This document shows positions 10,528-20,852 of a DNA stretch of 64,000 bases, piece after piece. Each line of letters begins with the position of its first letter. The first letter of the stretch is position 1. The notes under the pieces are model-generated. The model made no database searches. It worked only from the letters and a program-made list of their open reading frames with translations, and had not been told where the DNA came from. The stretch lies in contig CM040118.1 of NCBI GenBank assembly GCA_022559845.1, positions 233,291,224-233,355,223 of the forward strand, in the 5' to 3' direction. Source of the stretch: Amorphophallus konjac. Taxonomy: Eukaryota > Streptophyta > Magnoliopsida > Alismatales > Araceae. Both the position numbers and the translations under genes were made by a program.

Positions 10528-11228
10528 CACTACCAGAAAAAGCGGGATTTCAGACGGAATTTTCAGACGGAAATTTCAGACGAAATTTCCATCTGAAATT
10601 TGTGACGGATTTTTTTCCGTCGGAAATCCCGTCTGAAATATGCAATTACACACCGAAGTTCAGACGGAAATTGTGACGGAAAATATTCCGTCACAAATTT
10701 CAGACGGAATTTGGGACGAAAAATTTAATCTGTCAGAAATTTATGACCAAGAATTTGTGACGGCCACATTTGTGACGGATCCGTCTGACAATCCGTCACA
10801 AATGTGTCTTCTCACGGATTTTCAGACGAAAATTAATCCGTCACAAAAGTTTTGCACCCCCAATCCATCACAAAGGCACATTTGTGACGGATTGGGGGCA
10901 CAAAAATTTTGTGACGGATTAATTTCCGTCTGAAAATCCGTGAGAAGACACATTTGTGACGGATTGTCAGACGGATCCGTCACAAATGTGGCCGTCACAA
11001 ATTCTTGGTCATAAATTTCCGACAGATTAAAAATTCCGTCCCAAATTCCGTCTGAAATTTGTGACGGAATATTTTCCGTCACAATTTCCGTCTGAACTTC
11101 GGTGTGTAATTGCATATTTCAGACGGGATTTCCGACGGAAAAAAATCCGTCACAAATTTCAGACGGAAATTTCCGTCTGAAATTTCTGTCTGAAAATTTC
11201 GTCTGAAATCCCGCTTTTTCTGGTAGTG
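10528..11228. mobile_element. CACTA-type foldback MITE (701 bp)
   Basis: The element begins CACTACCAGAAAAAGCGGG and ends with its reverse complement. The two roughly 340-base arms are almost perfect inverted repeats over their whole length. It is flanked by a 3-bp target duplication TCT (10525-10527 and 11229-11231), the size expected for CACTA transposons. The arms are packed with TTTCAGACGG and TTTGTGACGG motifs, which resemble subterminal transposase-binding repeats. The same mirrored open frame (97 codons) appears on each strand (10640-10933 and 10822-11115) purely because of the palindrome. It has no transposase and would depend on an autonomous CACTA element. Confidence 0.93.
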
Positions 11229-12021
11229 TCTGTATGTCCGACCAGTCACTGATCGACCCGACCGGAAGGCTGGAGTACCATTCAAATGCGAGCATTGTGA
11301 GTGAGGACCCGCAGAATTTTAGCAGATATGACTCGTCGGTGGCCAGGTCACCCATGACGGTCATGTAGTAGGAGACATGTTCTTTTGGGGATCCCTTCCT
11401 GTTGAACTTGTCAAATTTTGGCGACTTGCTAATCCCAGGAGGGAGCCGCTTGGCAACATGATGCGGCGGGTATGGAACCCTATATGCATCGAATGGGACA
11501 TTGTCGCCTTCGGCCCTTTCAGCGAGCTTCAGCTCGATCATCCTTTCCACCATCATTTTGCTCATGACGGTTGGATCAACCGGTTCTAGGTAGAAGTGTG
11601 CCGGTTGCAAGTAGGGGGTGACCAGGGTGGTCGCTTGCGGTGGAGGACACAACAGTGGAGGTGTCTGGTGCACATGTGGTAGTACCAGCGGCATCAGCGG
11701 ATGTGATGGACGCTGTTGAGTTGTCGCCAAGCTTGGTTCCGCCTGTTGAGGCGGGGTGTAGAGTGGTGGGAAGTCGTTTTGGTTGAGGACTCCCCTTGAT
11801 GACTCGGCCTACATATCAGGCTGCTTGGATGCTGAAGACTGCTTCATCTTCTCCATCAATTGCTTTTTCAGCTGTTCTATCTCCTGGCGATACCTTTGGA
11901 GTATCATCAGTACGGCCGGATCCATAGATGCAGTGCCGGGGATAGCCTCTGTCGTTTCGCCAGATGCACCCTTAGGTAGGATGTCAAGCAAGACATCTTC
12001 TTCTTCTCCTGCCGTCACCAC
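11229..12021 (-). pseudogene. Tat-2 Gag, 5' part
   Basis: Segment 11229-11730 encodes a Pro-rich start, a helix-rich segment (VMSKMMVERMIELKLAERAE) and the first half of the gag domain (KEHVSYYMTVMGDLATDESY and LAFEWYSSLP), broken off by the MITE in the middle of the domain. Segment 11809-12021 upstream is acidic and then helical (ILQRYRQEIEQLKKQLMEKM), consistent with a short coiled coil. Taking out the MITE and one TCT copy would leave a continuous frame across the junction, showing that the MITE landed in what was then readable gag. Confidence 0.75.
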
Positions 12022-12051
12022 ATTTACGGTGAGAATAATAGCCTTGTCATG

Positions 12052-13399
12052 CTACTGGAGGTGGGCCAGAGTTTGCGTCCCCTTAGTTGCCGCCAGCTTC
12101 TCTCTTGCGGCTTCCGCCCTTCGAGTACTCGGCCCCGGTCTTTCGGCCAGCCGGGCCAACTCCTGAGGCTCCTTGGGCAATCTTCCATAATGGCCAGATA
12201 TCCCAGCCATGTTACAAGTGAAAATCTGCATCCTTCGTCTCCATCTGCAAACCCTCCTTTTGACATTTTCTAGGAAGGAGAGCCTTTCAAATACATAGAC
12301 CCTTCTTCCTTCCCCCTGGTGGGGAGTAACTTCATCAGCTTGAATATCCAAGCCGTCTTCATACCCATTGTCATCGACCGATGACGTCATTCTTCTGTCT
12401 TCTTCTTCTTCCACTGCCATTGATGAGCAGTGATCTTCTTCAGCCCTGGCTGCTTGTAACAGCCGTTGTTGACCTAAGGAGGGGTCGCCTAATCCCCTAA
12501 AATAGCTCCTGACAATACTGGTCATTTCTTCATGCCCTCAGCCAGGATGCAGGGTCGGGGATAGTTGTCGACCTCCCATTGGAGGGATGTAAGCAAGCCG
12601 AGATCTTTCGACAGTCTGCTGAAATCTTCCTCCCACAGCGGGGATGTTGGCCTGTCGGGCGTAGGCCCTAAAGCTTTCACGGTGTGAAGGGTCCACAACC
12701 GTCTCTTCCTTCTTCGGGGCAAGGCCCCTCTTCTTGGTCTTGTCTGTTCCGTCAAATCTAGAGTGGTATTGGACTGGAGCATCTTGGTAGATAGGCTGGA
12801 CCTTTTTGGGGATCCAAACCTGTTTGAATCTTCTTGGCCTGGGGGCCAACCTTCTCTGGCCATGGCGGCCGGCTTCTTCCTCCTCGGCTCTTCTTCCAGA
12901 CAGAGCCTGATAAGAGTTGTAGACTGGTACTGTAGGGATTACCCGATCTGGGCTCACTCGAGCTGGGTGTCCATCCAGAAAGATGCGGAGCCCCCCTACC
13001 AGCATGGACTTGCCGGACGTGGAGAGGTGTCTGGTCGTAGCAGCAATAATCTTCCTTTGGGGGCTCCGGTGTCGACGCCTCCCGAAATTCTTGGCAGGGA
13101 CGGGGCGGGCCCCGTGAGCAATATGATGCACCATGCAGCTGGCGACTTGAATCGGGATCGTAGGCGAGCTTGTACAGCGTCAAGCCTCCGGCCTCGACCT
13201 TCTCAGCAATCTCCTTCTCTGTGGGCTCCGAGGACTCCGTCTGCAGCATGTCAGCAAAGGCCAACCCCAAGAAGTTGGGGAAACCTACAGCTGGTGGGAA
13301 GGAGCTGAAAACCGTGGGCACCGCCAGGTACCCGTGTTCAGCGTGACCAGCGACGATCGCGGAGCCGAAGCCAACACCGGTGAGTCCAGATGACGTCAT
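12052..13399 (-). pseudogene. N-terminal extension or ORF1-like region of Tat-2
   Basis: Overlapping minus-strand segments (12758-13399, 12538-13134, 12052-12525) encode an Arg/Pro-rich protein broken by frameshifts. Visible pieces are RFKQVWIPKKVQPIYQDAP, a Glu-rich stretch with GRRVYVFERLSF, and a C-terminal KREKL/Ala-rich part. The VFERLSF-type repeat unit recalls Tat-type Gag extensions, but I do not recognise a named domain. Ogre elements carry an extra ORF before gag, so this could be its equivalent. Where one frame ends and the next begins cannot be fixed by eye. Confidence 0.45.
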
Positions 13400-13420
13400 T
13401 GTTCACCTGAGACAAATAGA

Positions 13421-14216
13421 GAAACAGTTAATATTCGCCTTGAAAATCTGACAACATTACCTTTATGGGGAGAAGTTCACTATATTTTTGGACCACAAAA
13501 GTTTGAAATATCTCTTCACCCAAAACGAATTGAATATGAGGAAACGAAGATGGTTGGATTATCTAAAGGACTTCGACTTTTCCATCCAATATCACCCAGG
13601 AAAAACAAATGATGTAGTAGTTGCTCTCAGCAGGAGACCGTTGGCAACTCTAGCAAGCCTCAAGAAAGGTATGACCTATCTTATAGAAGATTTTTCACGA
13701 TTGAATCTAGATGTTGATGCAGAAGAAGAAAGAGGTATTATCGCTAATATCTGGTCACAACCTACACTAATAGAAGACCTAATCAAATTACAAGAAAATG
13801 ACCCTATGTTGGTAGAAATCAAAGCTAATTTTGAACAACGGTCGGAATTTTCTATTTTGACCGATGGAAGACTATTATTCAAAGATCAGATCTGTGTGCC
13901 AGATCATGCCGACACTAAGACGTTGATCATGGAAGAAGCTCATAAGTCAAAGTATGCTATTCACCCTAGTGCTACCAAGATGTACCAAGATTTAAAGAGG
14001 AATTTCTGGTGGCCCAACATGAAGAGAGAAGTAGCAGACTTTGTATCTCGCTGCCTCACTTATCAGCAAGTTAAGGCGGAACATCTAAAGCCCACTGGTA
14101 AACTGCATCCCTTGAAAATTCCCGAGTGGCAATGGGAGAACATAAAGATGGACTTCATCATGGGTCTGTCAAAGACAAGAGGTGGACATGATGGCATATG
14201 GGTAATCAGAGACTGA
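13421..14216 (+). pseudogene. Element A: end of RNase H, integrase zinc finger and start of core
   Basis: The fragment opens inside RNase H (IFALKI, then LYGEKFTIFLDHKSLKYLFTQ, with a TGA replacing a Trp codon) and continues into the integrase zinc-binding domain and core (WWPNMKREVADFVSRC, MDFIMGLSKTRGGHDGIWVI). The normal Cys-x2-Cys is broken: the residue after LT in RCLTYQQ is Tyr where element B has Cys. The segment ends at a TGA (14214-14216) replacing the Arg of IDRLTKS. It reads directly on into the next segment. Confidence 0.82.
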
Positions 14217-15178
14217 TTGACTAAATCTGTACACTTCCTACCTATTAAAAGTCGATGGTCTGTGGATATATTAGCAACATTATATTTGAAGGAAATTGTC
14301 AAGTTACACGGCATCCCTGTTACTATTATTTTTTATCGAGACCCTCGATTTACATCACAATTCTGGAAGGGTCTACAACATTCATTAGGGACCCGACTCA
14401 ATTTTAGCATTGCTTTTTACCCACAAAATGATGGACAAACTAAGAGAACAAATCAGGTGGTAGAAGGTATGCTCAGGGCATGTGTTATTGATTTTGGTGG
14501 GAGTTGGCACGATCATTTACCTCTAGTGGAATTTGCCTACAACAATAGCTATCAAGTTAGCATTCAAATGGCACCATTCAAGACATTATATGGAAGAAGC
14601 TGCCGCTTACCTATCTACTGGAACGAAGTTGGGGAAAAACAACTTCTAGGCCCTGAAATTATCAGAGATACTACTGAGAAGGTGAAGCTTATTAAAGAAA
14701 CACTCCATATAGCTCAAGAGAGGCAAAAATCATATGCTGACAATAGAAGGCGAGATCTGGAATTCCAAGTGGGAGACCATGTGTTTCTCAAGGTTTCTCC
14801 AGGTCGAGGTATTCGAAGGTTCGGCATTAAAGGCAAGCTCACTCTGAGATTTATTGGCCCTTTTGAAATTCTTGAAAGGGTTGGCGAGGTCGTATATCAG
14901 ATTGCTTTGCCCCCTCAATTAGCTGGAGTCCATGACATATTTCATGTTTCTATGCTCAAGAGGTACGTCTATGACCCTTTCCATGTTATAAGTCATGATG
15001 ACTTGGTGATTCAAAAAGATATGACGTACAAGCAAAAGCCAATCAGAATAATCGATCGTGAAGTACGTCAGCTTTGGAACAAAACTATTCCCATGGTAAA
15101 AGTCCGATGGAATAAAAGTATTGATCAAGAGGCGACATAAGAAACCGAAGAAGCTATGCGCTAGAGATTCCCGGAACT
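14217..15178 (+). pseudogene. Element A: integrase core, C-terminal domain and chromodomain
   Basis: This segment carries LTKSVHFLPIKSRWSVDILA, the second catalytic region, EGMLRACVIDFGGSWHDHLP, and the GPF-type C-terminal domain (GKLTLRFIGPFEILERVGE). It ends in a chromodomain-like tail (IIDREVRQLWNKTIPMVKVR), the hallmark of Tekay/Del chromoviruses, which targets integration to heterochromatin. In the second catalytic region element B reads VSDRDPRFTS; here it is FYRDPRFTS, so the catalytic Asp is replaced by Tyr. The chromodomain is cut by a TAA (15138-15140) where Trp is expected. The enzyme is therefore dead on at least three counts. Confidence 0.84.
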
Positions 15179-15242
15179 GTTTGATTCTAAGTATATTCTC
15201 CACAAAAACCCATGCAATGAATTTGGGGACCAAATTCTTCTT

Positions 15243-15255
15243 AAGTGGGGGAGGG
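15243..15255 (+). promoter_or_regulatory. Polypurine tract of element A
   Basis: AAGTGGGGGAGGG lies immediately before the LTR start TGTAACACCC. The identical tract precedes the 3' LTR of element B. It is the expected primer for plus-strand DNA synthesis. Confidence 0.85.
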
Positions 15256-15790
15256 TGTAACACCCGGGAATTTTCTAGGATTTTTCAAAATTAAATAGAA
15301 TTTATTAAACATTTAAAAGGCTTAATGGGCTAATTAAATGAATTAAGGGTAAACTAAAGTAATTTGAAGGCCCTATATTTACTAAATAAAGAAGCCCACT
15401 TAAATTAGGCCCAAAGACCAAATTTCAAGACCTTTAGGCCCAAGCCCATTACTAGAAACGTAATTTGGGTAATTTACAGATTTAAAAAGGGATAGTAGAC
15501 CAATTAATGGGATAAATAGGAGATAATTAGAAAATCTAAAAATTTTGGATTTAACCGCAAGAACGCAGTCTATCACGTGACCGCGTTCTCATAGAAGCGG
15601 TCGTGGCCTGACCACTATTAAGTTCCGTGAACGGAGGTTGAAGAAGCGTGGAAAAATGATATTTTTCCCATCACAATCCCTATGATTAGAAGCTACCCGA
15701 CATGGAAACCTAGTCTAGAACTCTTGGGGAATGATCATACTCCAAATTAGGACTTCTAATCGATCTAATCCTCAAACCCTAGCCAAACTC

Positions 15791-15798
15791 TATAAATA
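15791..15798 (+). promoter_or_regulatory. TATA box of LTR A
   Basis: TATAAATA lies in the context CTCTATAAATAGGGTCC, about 535 bp into the LTR, followed by GC-richer sequence that would begin the R region. Confidence 0.7.
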
Positions 15799-15867
15799 GG
15801 GTCCAAGATCGACCTGCGCGAACCCTTGCTTTGGCTCGCGTTGTTCGACGGTAAGGCATGGGTATTT

Positions 15868-16225
15868 TATGTTGGTCCTTTAGACTTTATTGTTCCCGTT
15901 AGTATTATCTAACCCTCTACAAAATTTCATGTTAGGAGGTCAAGCATCCAAAGAGTTAGGAGGATTAGAAGTTGTTGTTTCTACGCAGACTGTGCAGGAA
16001 CGAACACGTTTGGCTGGTGAAGATCGGGAGTTTAGGGACCAAAATCAAGGTATTTTTGCGTTCATCCTTTAGAGTTTACTATTCCCCTTTGTATCTTATA
16101 CCTACCCTCCAAATCTCGTGAATTTAAGTCAAGAGGTTAAGGAGATAGAAGGGCAAGAAGTTACTGTTTCTACGCAGGACGCGTAGGAACTAGCACCATC
16201 TTCCAGTCAGAAATTCGAAGTTTAG
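15868..16225 (+). repeat. Diverged tandem pair of about 180 bp in LTR A
   Basis: 15868-16050 and 16051-16225 share, in order, GTATTTT, TCCTTTAGA, TCAAG, AGTTAGGAGGATTAGAAG/GGTTAAGGAGATAGAAG, TTTCTACGCAG and GGGAGTTTAG/TTCGAAGTTTAG. They are clearly diverged copies of one unit. Confidence 0.65.
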
Positions 16226-16764
16226 AGCGTTTCTCATAGGTAGGTTATCTCATGGATGGCTAAAAAAATGTGTTAGGAATAAAAGTCTTCTGGTTTCACA
16301 AGATTTCATGCTTCCCACACGTCGCATTTCATGTTTTACTATCACTACGTAGTTAGATTGTTTCTGCATACATGATTCCTACCCTTAATAGAAAAGATGA
16401 TGAGTTTGGCTTAATCCATGCAACCCATTGTGGGGACATATTATTTATACTTTTATCTATCTTTTTTATTCATTTATTTTACTTGTTTATTACGTTTATT
16501 AATTAGGCGTGCCAGTCACTAGCATGACAGTTTATTGTGCGCTCGACCTGACTCGGTCAGTCGATTGTGGTATTCGTGTCGGGACCCGGAGTCCGTCATA
16601 CCATAAAGGTTATGACGTTAATTACGTCCTCTAAGAAAGAGGACAACCCTTGATTAATTGCCAAGAAAAGATGCCTTGAGGGCATGCTAACTTCGCTAGC
16701 AGGATGCGAGATACACATAAATAACCAAGCAACATGAGACGTGATAATAATGTATGGCGTAAAT

Positions 16765-18480
16765 CCAGCATCTTGTCTCCTTATCTTGGTTCATGCTAAG
16801 TGGGGACATTGGTCATCCACCCACGGAATGCCGGGATGGAAGCCAAAGGAAAGATGGGCGTAGCCCAGGATCCAAAAGGATCACAATATGACAAGACAAT
16901 GTCCACCATCATGGTACTTGTTGATATTCCCTTTAAAGACCATTGGAGGACATGCAGTGGCAGGGCCCCCAAGGGCCAACAGGGTTAAAAGAAAACATGG
17001 CGGTCAGATGGTATAATGTAAGGTGAAACCCATTAATTTAGCTCCCTTAGGCTTGGACGAAGAACCATGATTCCCCATAATGCGATAAAGGTTAGCATGA
17101 AGATTAACTAGATTGGTACATCAGGTTCAGAATAGATCTAGGCTTAGTAGAGTTGCTGAGACGTTAGATGTTTGAGTGGTGACTAGTATTAGGGTGAACC
17201 GGCGCGGCTGGGGTCTCGGCGTGAAGGCAAACCGGCGCGACTGTGAGCACTAATGGGGGCATCGGCGTGGCAAGTGGTCGGCGCGACCAGCGTCTCAGCG
17301 CGCCCGTCATCCCGCGCGGAACTCGTGCCAGGAGAGGGCTGCATCGGGAGGCTATATGGCGCCGAGAAGAGTGGTCTCTTCAGGCTTCAAGGCTTTGAAG
17401 GCTTTGTGAGATTGGGGGGGGGGACCCTTTCATGTTCAGAGAGGATTTCATGGGTTTATCCATGGTGGTATTTGGGTAAAGTGGAAGTTGAGGGTAGACT
17501 CATTCGTGGAAGGTCTAGGGAGACCATGTGACTGTAATGGTTATATTCCCTTCTTGCGGTGAGCAAAGGATCATGAGATGGTCTGCCTCAGATCTTTGTC
17601 ATACAGTCAGGGGTAGATTCATAGTTTCAGTGAAAGCGTCACACGATGCGATAGAGTAAGTATCGTGGATGAATTTTGGCAGCATCTCCCCTTATTTTGG
17701 ACTGTGCCAAAGGGGGAATATAGGTCATCCACCCACGGAATGCCGGGATGGAAGTCAAAAGGGAGCCGGGCGTAGCCCTGGATCCAAAGGATCTCAATCC
17801 TATGGGACAGTGTTCACTTGTAGTGGGATTTATTAATATCCCCTATATAGCCAACGGAGAACATGTAGTGGCAGAACTCCATGACTTGACGGGGTGGTAG
17901 AATGTAAGGGGGGTTTACCCCATTGATTTAGCTCCCGTGAGGGTGGAGTGAAGGCTACTATTTCTCCTCAGAGTGATAGGGTCTTGTGAGCAGGGATCGT
18001 CAGGCTTAGAACTATTGATGGCATCGGCACTAGGCTATCGGCCTAGATGGGGGTCGGTACGAAGAAGAAGAAGGATCTCGGCGCGTCGAAAAGAGCTCAA
18101 CCCAGCGCGGGCAGCACCCGGCGTGAAACTCGCGCCGAGCGGGGGTCGCGCCGGGGGCCTTTGGGATCAAGGTTTTCATAGGTCAGGAACCGAGGGTTTC
18201 AGAGGGCTCTTCTAAGGTTTAAAAAGGGGGGTTTATTCAAAGGATCTTGAGATATTTTACCCAAGGTTTTGGGGGGAACTAAGCTATCTCTGAGAGAAGG
18301 GGGGTCTTCACTCGGGGGCCTCACTGGGAGCCGGGCCATGGGCTGATTCATACAAACCTTGATAAGAACATATTCCCAGTTACCTCTGCGAGGGAGAAGC
18401 CATGAGATGGGCTGTCTCAGGCTCTTGTTGCTATTACGGGGATAAAACTGCGGAGACGATTCGTCAGAAATCACTCGGAC
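16765..18480. repeat. Tandem pair of about 0.9 kb inside G
   Basis: A copy from about 16765 to 17680 and one from about 17680 to 18480 share ordered blocks. A 32-bp block is identical (16811-16842 and 17723-17754, offset 912). GCGTAGCCC.GGATCC follows, then TTAATTTAGCTCCC/TTGATTTAGCTCCC, GGCGCG-rich stretches, and CATGAGATGG.CTG.CTCAG near the end. Indels reduce the offset to about 830 at the far end. Between the blocks the copies are strongly diverged. Confidence 0.7.
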
Positions 18481-19013
18481 AATCCGAAGGGTGTGCACTC
18501 AGTGAAGCATAATCTATTCACAACAACTACCAAATACATTAGGCTCCGAATGAACAGGGAGGGAGAAGATGACTTCGCCCTTGATATTTTATTTCACTAC
18601 AAATGACTCATACATTCAATAGAGCAGAAAATAAAGATGGAAGCAGACTATGAAGGTCTGAATACAGACGGCGCCCCTCTATGACCGGGCTATGCTAACA
18701 TACGAAAGAAAATCGCTCAGGCACGGAGCGGAAGAACAGAAATGAAAAAGAAGAGCTAGATTCAAATGAAAGACGGGGATGGGGGAGAATATAGCCCCTC
18801 AGGACATCTTAGAACCGATCCCACCTTGAATCTTCTTCTCCAAACTTCTGCGGCTCTTTTCTCTCTTCAGACCCCTGGGCGGGCTCTCGGACTCTCTTTC
18901 TTTCTTTCAGTGGCTCCCTCTGCTTCCCCCCCTTTTTTTCTTGTCTCTCTTTTCTTCTCTTCTCTCTCTCTGTTCCGATGTTCCTCTTCTCTCTTCTTGT
19001 TCGAAGGCAGCAA

Positions 19014-19021
19014 CCTTTATA
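19014..19021 (-). promoter_or_regulatory. TATA box of G
   Basis: On the minus strand TCTATAAAGG lies about 515 bp from the LTR start and is followed by an AGAGAAGAGG-type purine-rich leader, as usual for plant LTR promoters. Confidence 0.5.
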
Positions 19022-20149
19022 GAAGGATGGCCTTCTATTCTCAGCATGAGCTCCCCGGCGCGCCTCAGCACTCATCATCTCGGCGCGCATGGCTTCGTAT
19101 TGGGCTTGGCCCGTTTGTTCAAAACTCGGCGTCGGAGGAGGCATATCAAATGGGCTTCTTTTCATTGTTCTATTGGGCTTCTTGGTATATTATTCTTGAG
19201 GCTTGTCTAACACCTTGCGTTCACACCCATATATAAGGCAATGTGAACCCCCTTTCATGAGAATCAGAATTATCTGAGGCTTCTCTTCAGCAGGCAGATG
19301 ATTGCCTGGAATTTGTCATAGTTTTATCAGCCTGACTATTTGAATGATAGTCATGCTGGGCAGCAGCCAAGCCAGAGGTGGGTTCAACCGAACAGAGTGT
19401 TTGGGGGTAGTGAACCTTGTCTATTATGATTCTCAGAACCTCCGGGGATGGCACAGGAGCCGCACCCTTGATTGGTCTTCAAAAGCCCTGAATTTGCTTT
19501 TGGCTTCTTGTTGTACATTTTAGGTGTCAACACCCATGCACCATGACGTTCTAAACATGTTCCCATATGATTAACCTTATATTATTTATGCTTTTCATGT
19601 ATTATTTGCCCTCGGATAGGCCTTGCATGCACCAATTAGCTTCTGCCTATTAGAGGTAGCAGGCAGTTTCACAGAAACCACTACTGTCAAGTAGCAGTTC
19701 CCGACTGACTGCTACTATCTAGTAGCAGTTCTGACTAGACCGTTTACATGTTTCTGTGACCTGCTTCCTGTTAACTCTAAACAGAACACAGATCAACCCT
19801 ATTAAATATATGATAAGCCTAGGTAATTAGGTCTTATCCCTAGTTATGACTTCGTATTCATGATTTTGGTTATATTGTACATCAACCGTGATAGATTTCA
19901 TGCCCTCATGAATTCATAAGCTTATTTTAATCCTATACTAATTTCATGCCAAAATCATATAGTTTTGTATTAAAGTTAACTTCATATGGTTTATGGGACT
20001 TGTTTCATTAATGTTTGATCGCTATTTTACACGATTCACATCCATCTCTCTAGTCTTTCGCAAGTACAAAGCACGTATCTCGGTACAATGTAATTAGTTA
20101 CACTTGCACTTGATAGGCACACTTTCTTGGACTTGTGATCCTTTCTGTT

Positions 20150-20247
20150 GGATATTCCTTCCACCGGACTAGGTGATCTTGTTTCAAGGTCTCCGTAAGT
20201 CTCCGAGAGCCTGGGATTCCCACAAGGACGTCGAGCTGGTTGTACCC
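20150..20247 (+). ncRNA. Leader module alpha, copy in LTR A
   Basis: The blocks are GATATTCCTTCCACCGGACT, TCTCCGTAAGTCTCCG, GGGATTCCCACAAGGACG and GCTGGTTGTACCCTAAAA, in the same order as in LTR B and in the Tat-1 leader. The hairpin is weaker here: CCTG/CAAGG would need one bulged base, although an inner TGGGA/TCCCA palindrome is present. It lies downstream of the LTR TATA box in sense orientation and is directly followed by dyad sites (20305-20475). Confidence 0.6.
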
Positions 20248-20304
20248 TAAAAGCCCAATGGATTAGAAAGCACTTGTGTTAACAGTGTTTTCTGCACTCT
20301 GGAC

Positions 20305-20475
20305 CAAGCCGCGATTCTCAGACGACCGCTACTTCATCATAGCGGTTCTGGCGCGACTGCATTCTGGATCCAGCATTCACTACGTCGACCCTTTCCCTCT
20401 CTGGCGTCGACTCCGTCTATTAGCGGTTCCCTCTTGACCGCGTTTTGATAATAGCGGTTCTTTAATGACCACGTG
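20305..20475. repeat. TAGCGGT / ACCGC dyads in LTR A
   Basis: At least three pairs are visible, such as GACCGCTA ... TAGCGGT and TAGCGGTTCCCTCTTGACCGC. Similar pairs stand at 15556-15625 in the same LTR. They are separated by 6-15 bases and could fold or bind dimeric proteins. Confidence 0.55.
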
Positions 20476-20852
20476 CTTCTATCTTGTGCCCTAACCCGAG
20501 GTTTGACCCAAAGGTTGGTTATACTTTGTTCCTAGATGGTCCTTGATTTATCTGGAACCCAACATCTTGTTTTATAAGTCATTAATAAATTATGGAAATT
20601 TATGAATGTACCGTTATGTTGCCGGATTCCTTTCGTGGCATGACCTTGTCTTTAAATCATCCTTGATATCATGATTTCATTTTGGTACGTTCTTACCTTG
20701 ATATTGTTATCATGAAATTGTTGTTGAAATTGACATTATTGGCCGAAACTTTATTATATCTCGTGAAAGTAGCTTGATTTATAACTTGAAGATGCAAGAG
20801 CGGGCACGAACAATGTCCCAGGGCTCGACACTAGCCCCCTCGGTGGATGGCT

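Larger units (their letters stand above)
9239..13415 (-). mobile_element. Tat-2: gag-side fragment of a second Tat-like retrotransposon
   Basis: This minus-strand fragment encodes a Gag different from that of Tat-1, with a long upstream extension. Tat-1 is inserted in it at 9238/9239, so its pol would lie beyond the left end of the window. At the right the coding sequence runs to about 13400 and meets the RNase H region of plus-strand element A near 13415-13425 without any LTR. The 5' LTR and leader have therefore been lost at a deletion or recombination junction. A CACTA MITE splits its gag. Confidence 0.72.
16429..19532 (-). mobile_element. G: 3.1-kb solo-LTR-like insertion in LTR A
   Basis: The insertion is bounded by TG ... 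CA ends and a perfect 5-bp target duplication CCCAT (16424-16428 and 19533-19537). The minus-strand start TGTTGACACC matches the start of the Tat-1 LTR, so a Tat-type LTR read on the minus strand is most likely. No second LTR, primer-binding site or polypurine tract is visible inside, so a solo LTR is the simplest reading. A minus-strand TATA box lies at 19014-19021. It contains a roughly 915-bp tandem pair. The ORFs on it (for example 18766-19236) show no domain. Confidence 0.78.

Noticed and set aside
10640..11115. Two almost identical 97-codon ORFs on opposite strands
   Set aside because: They are mirror images created by the palindromic MITE. Their residues simply translate its TTTGTGACGG and TTTCAGACGG repeats.
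18766..19236. 156-codon plus-strand ORF in G
   Set aside because: It covers a T/C-rich leader opposite the minus-strand TATA box. It is Ser/Phe/Leu low complexity with no domain.
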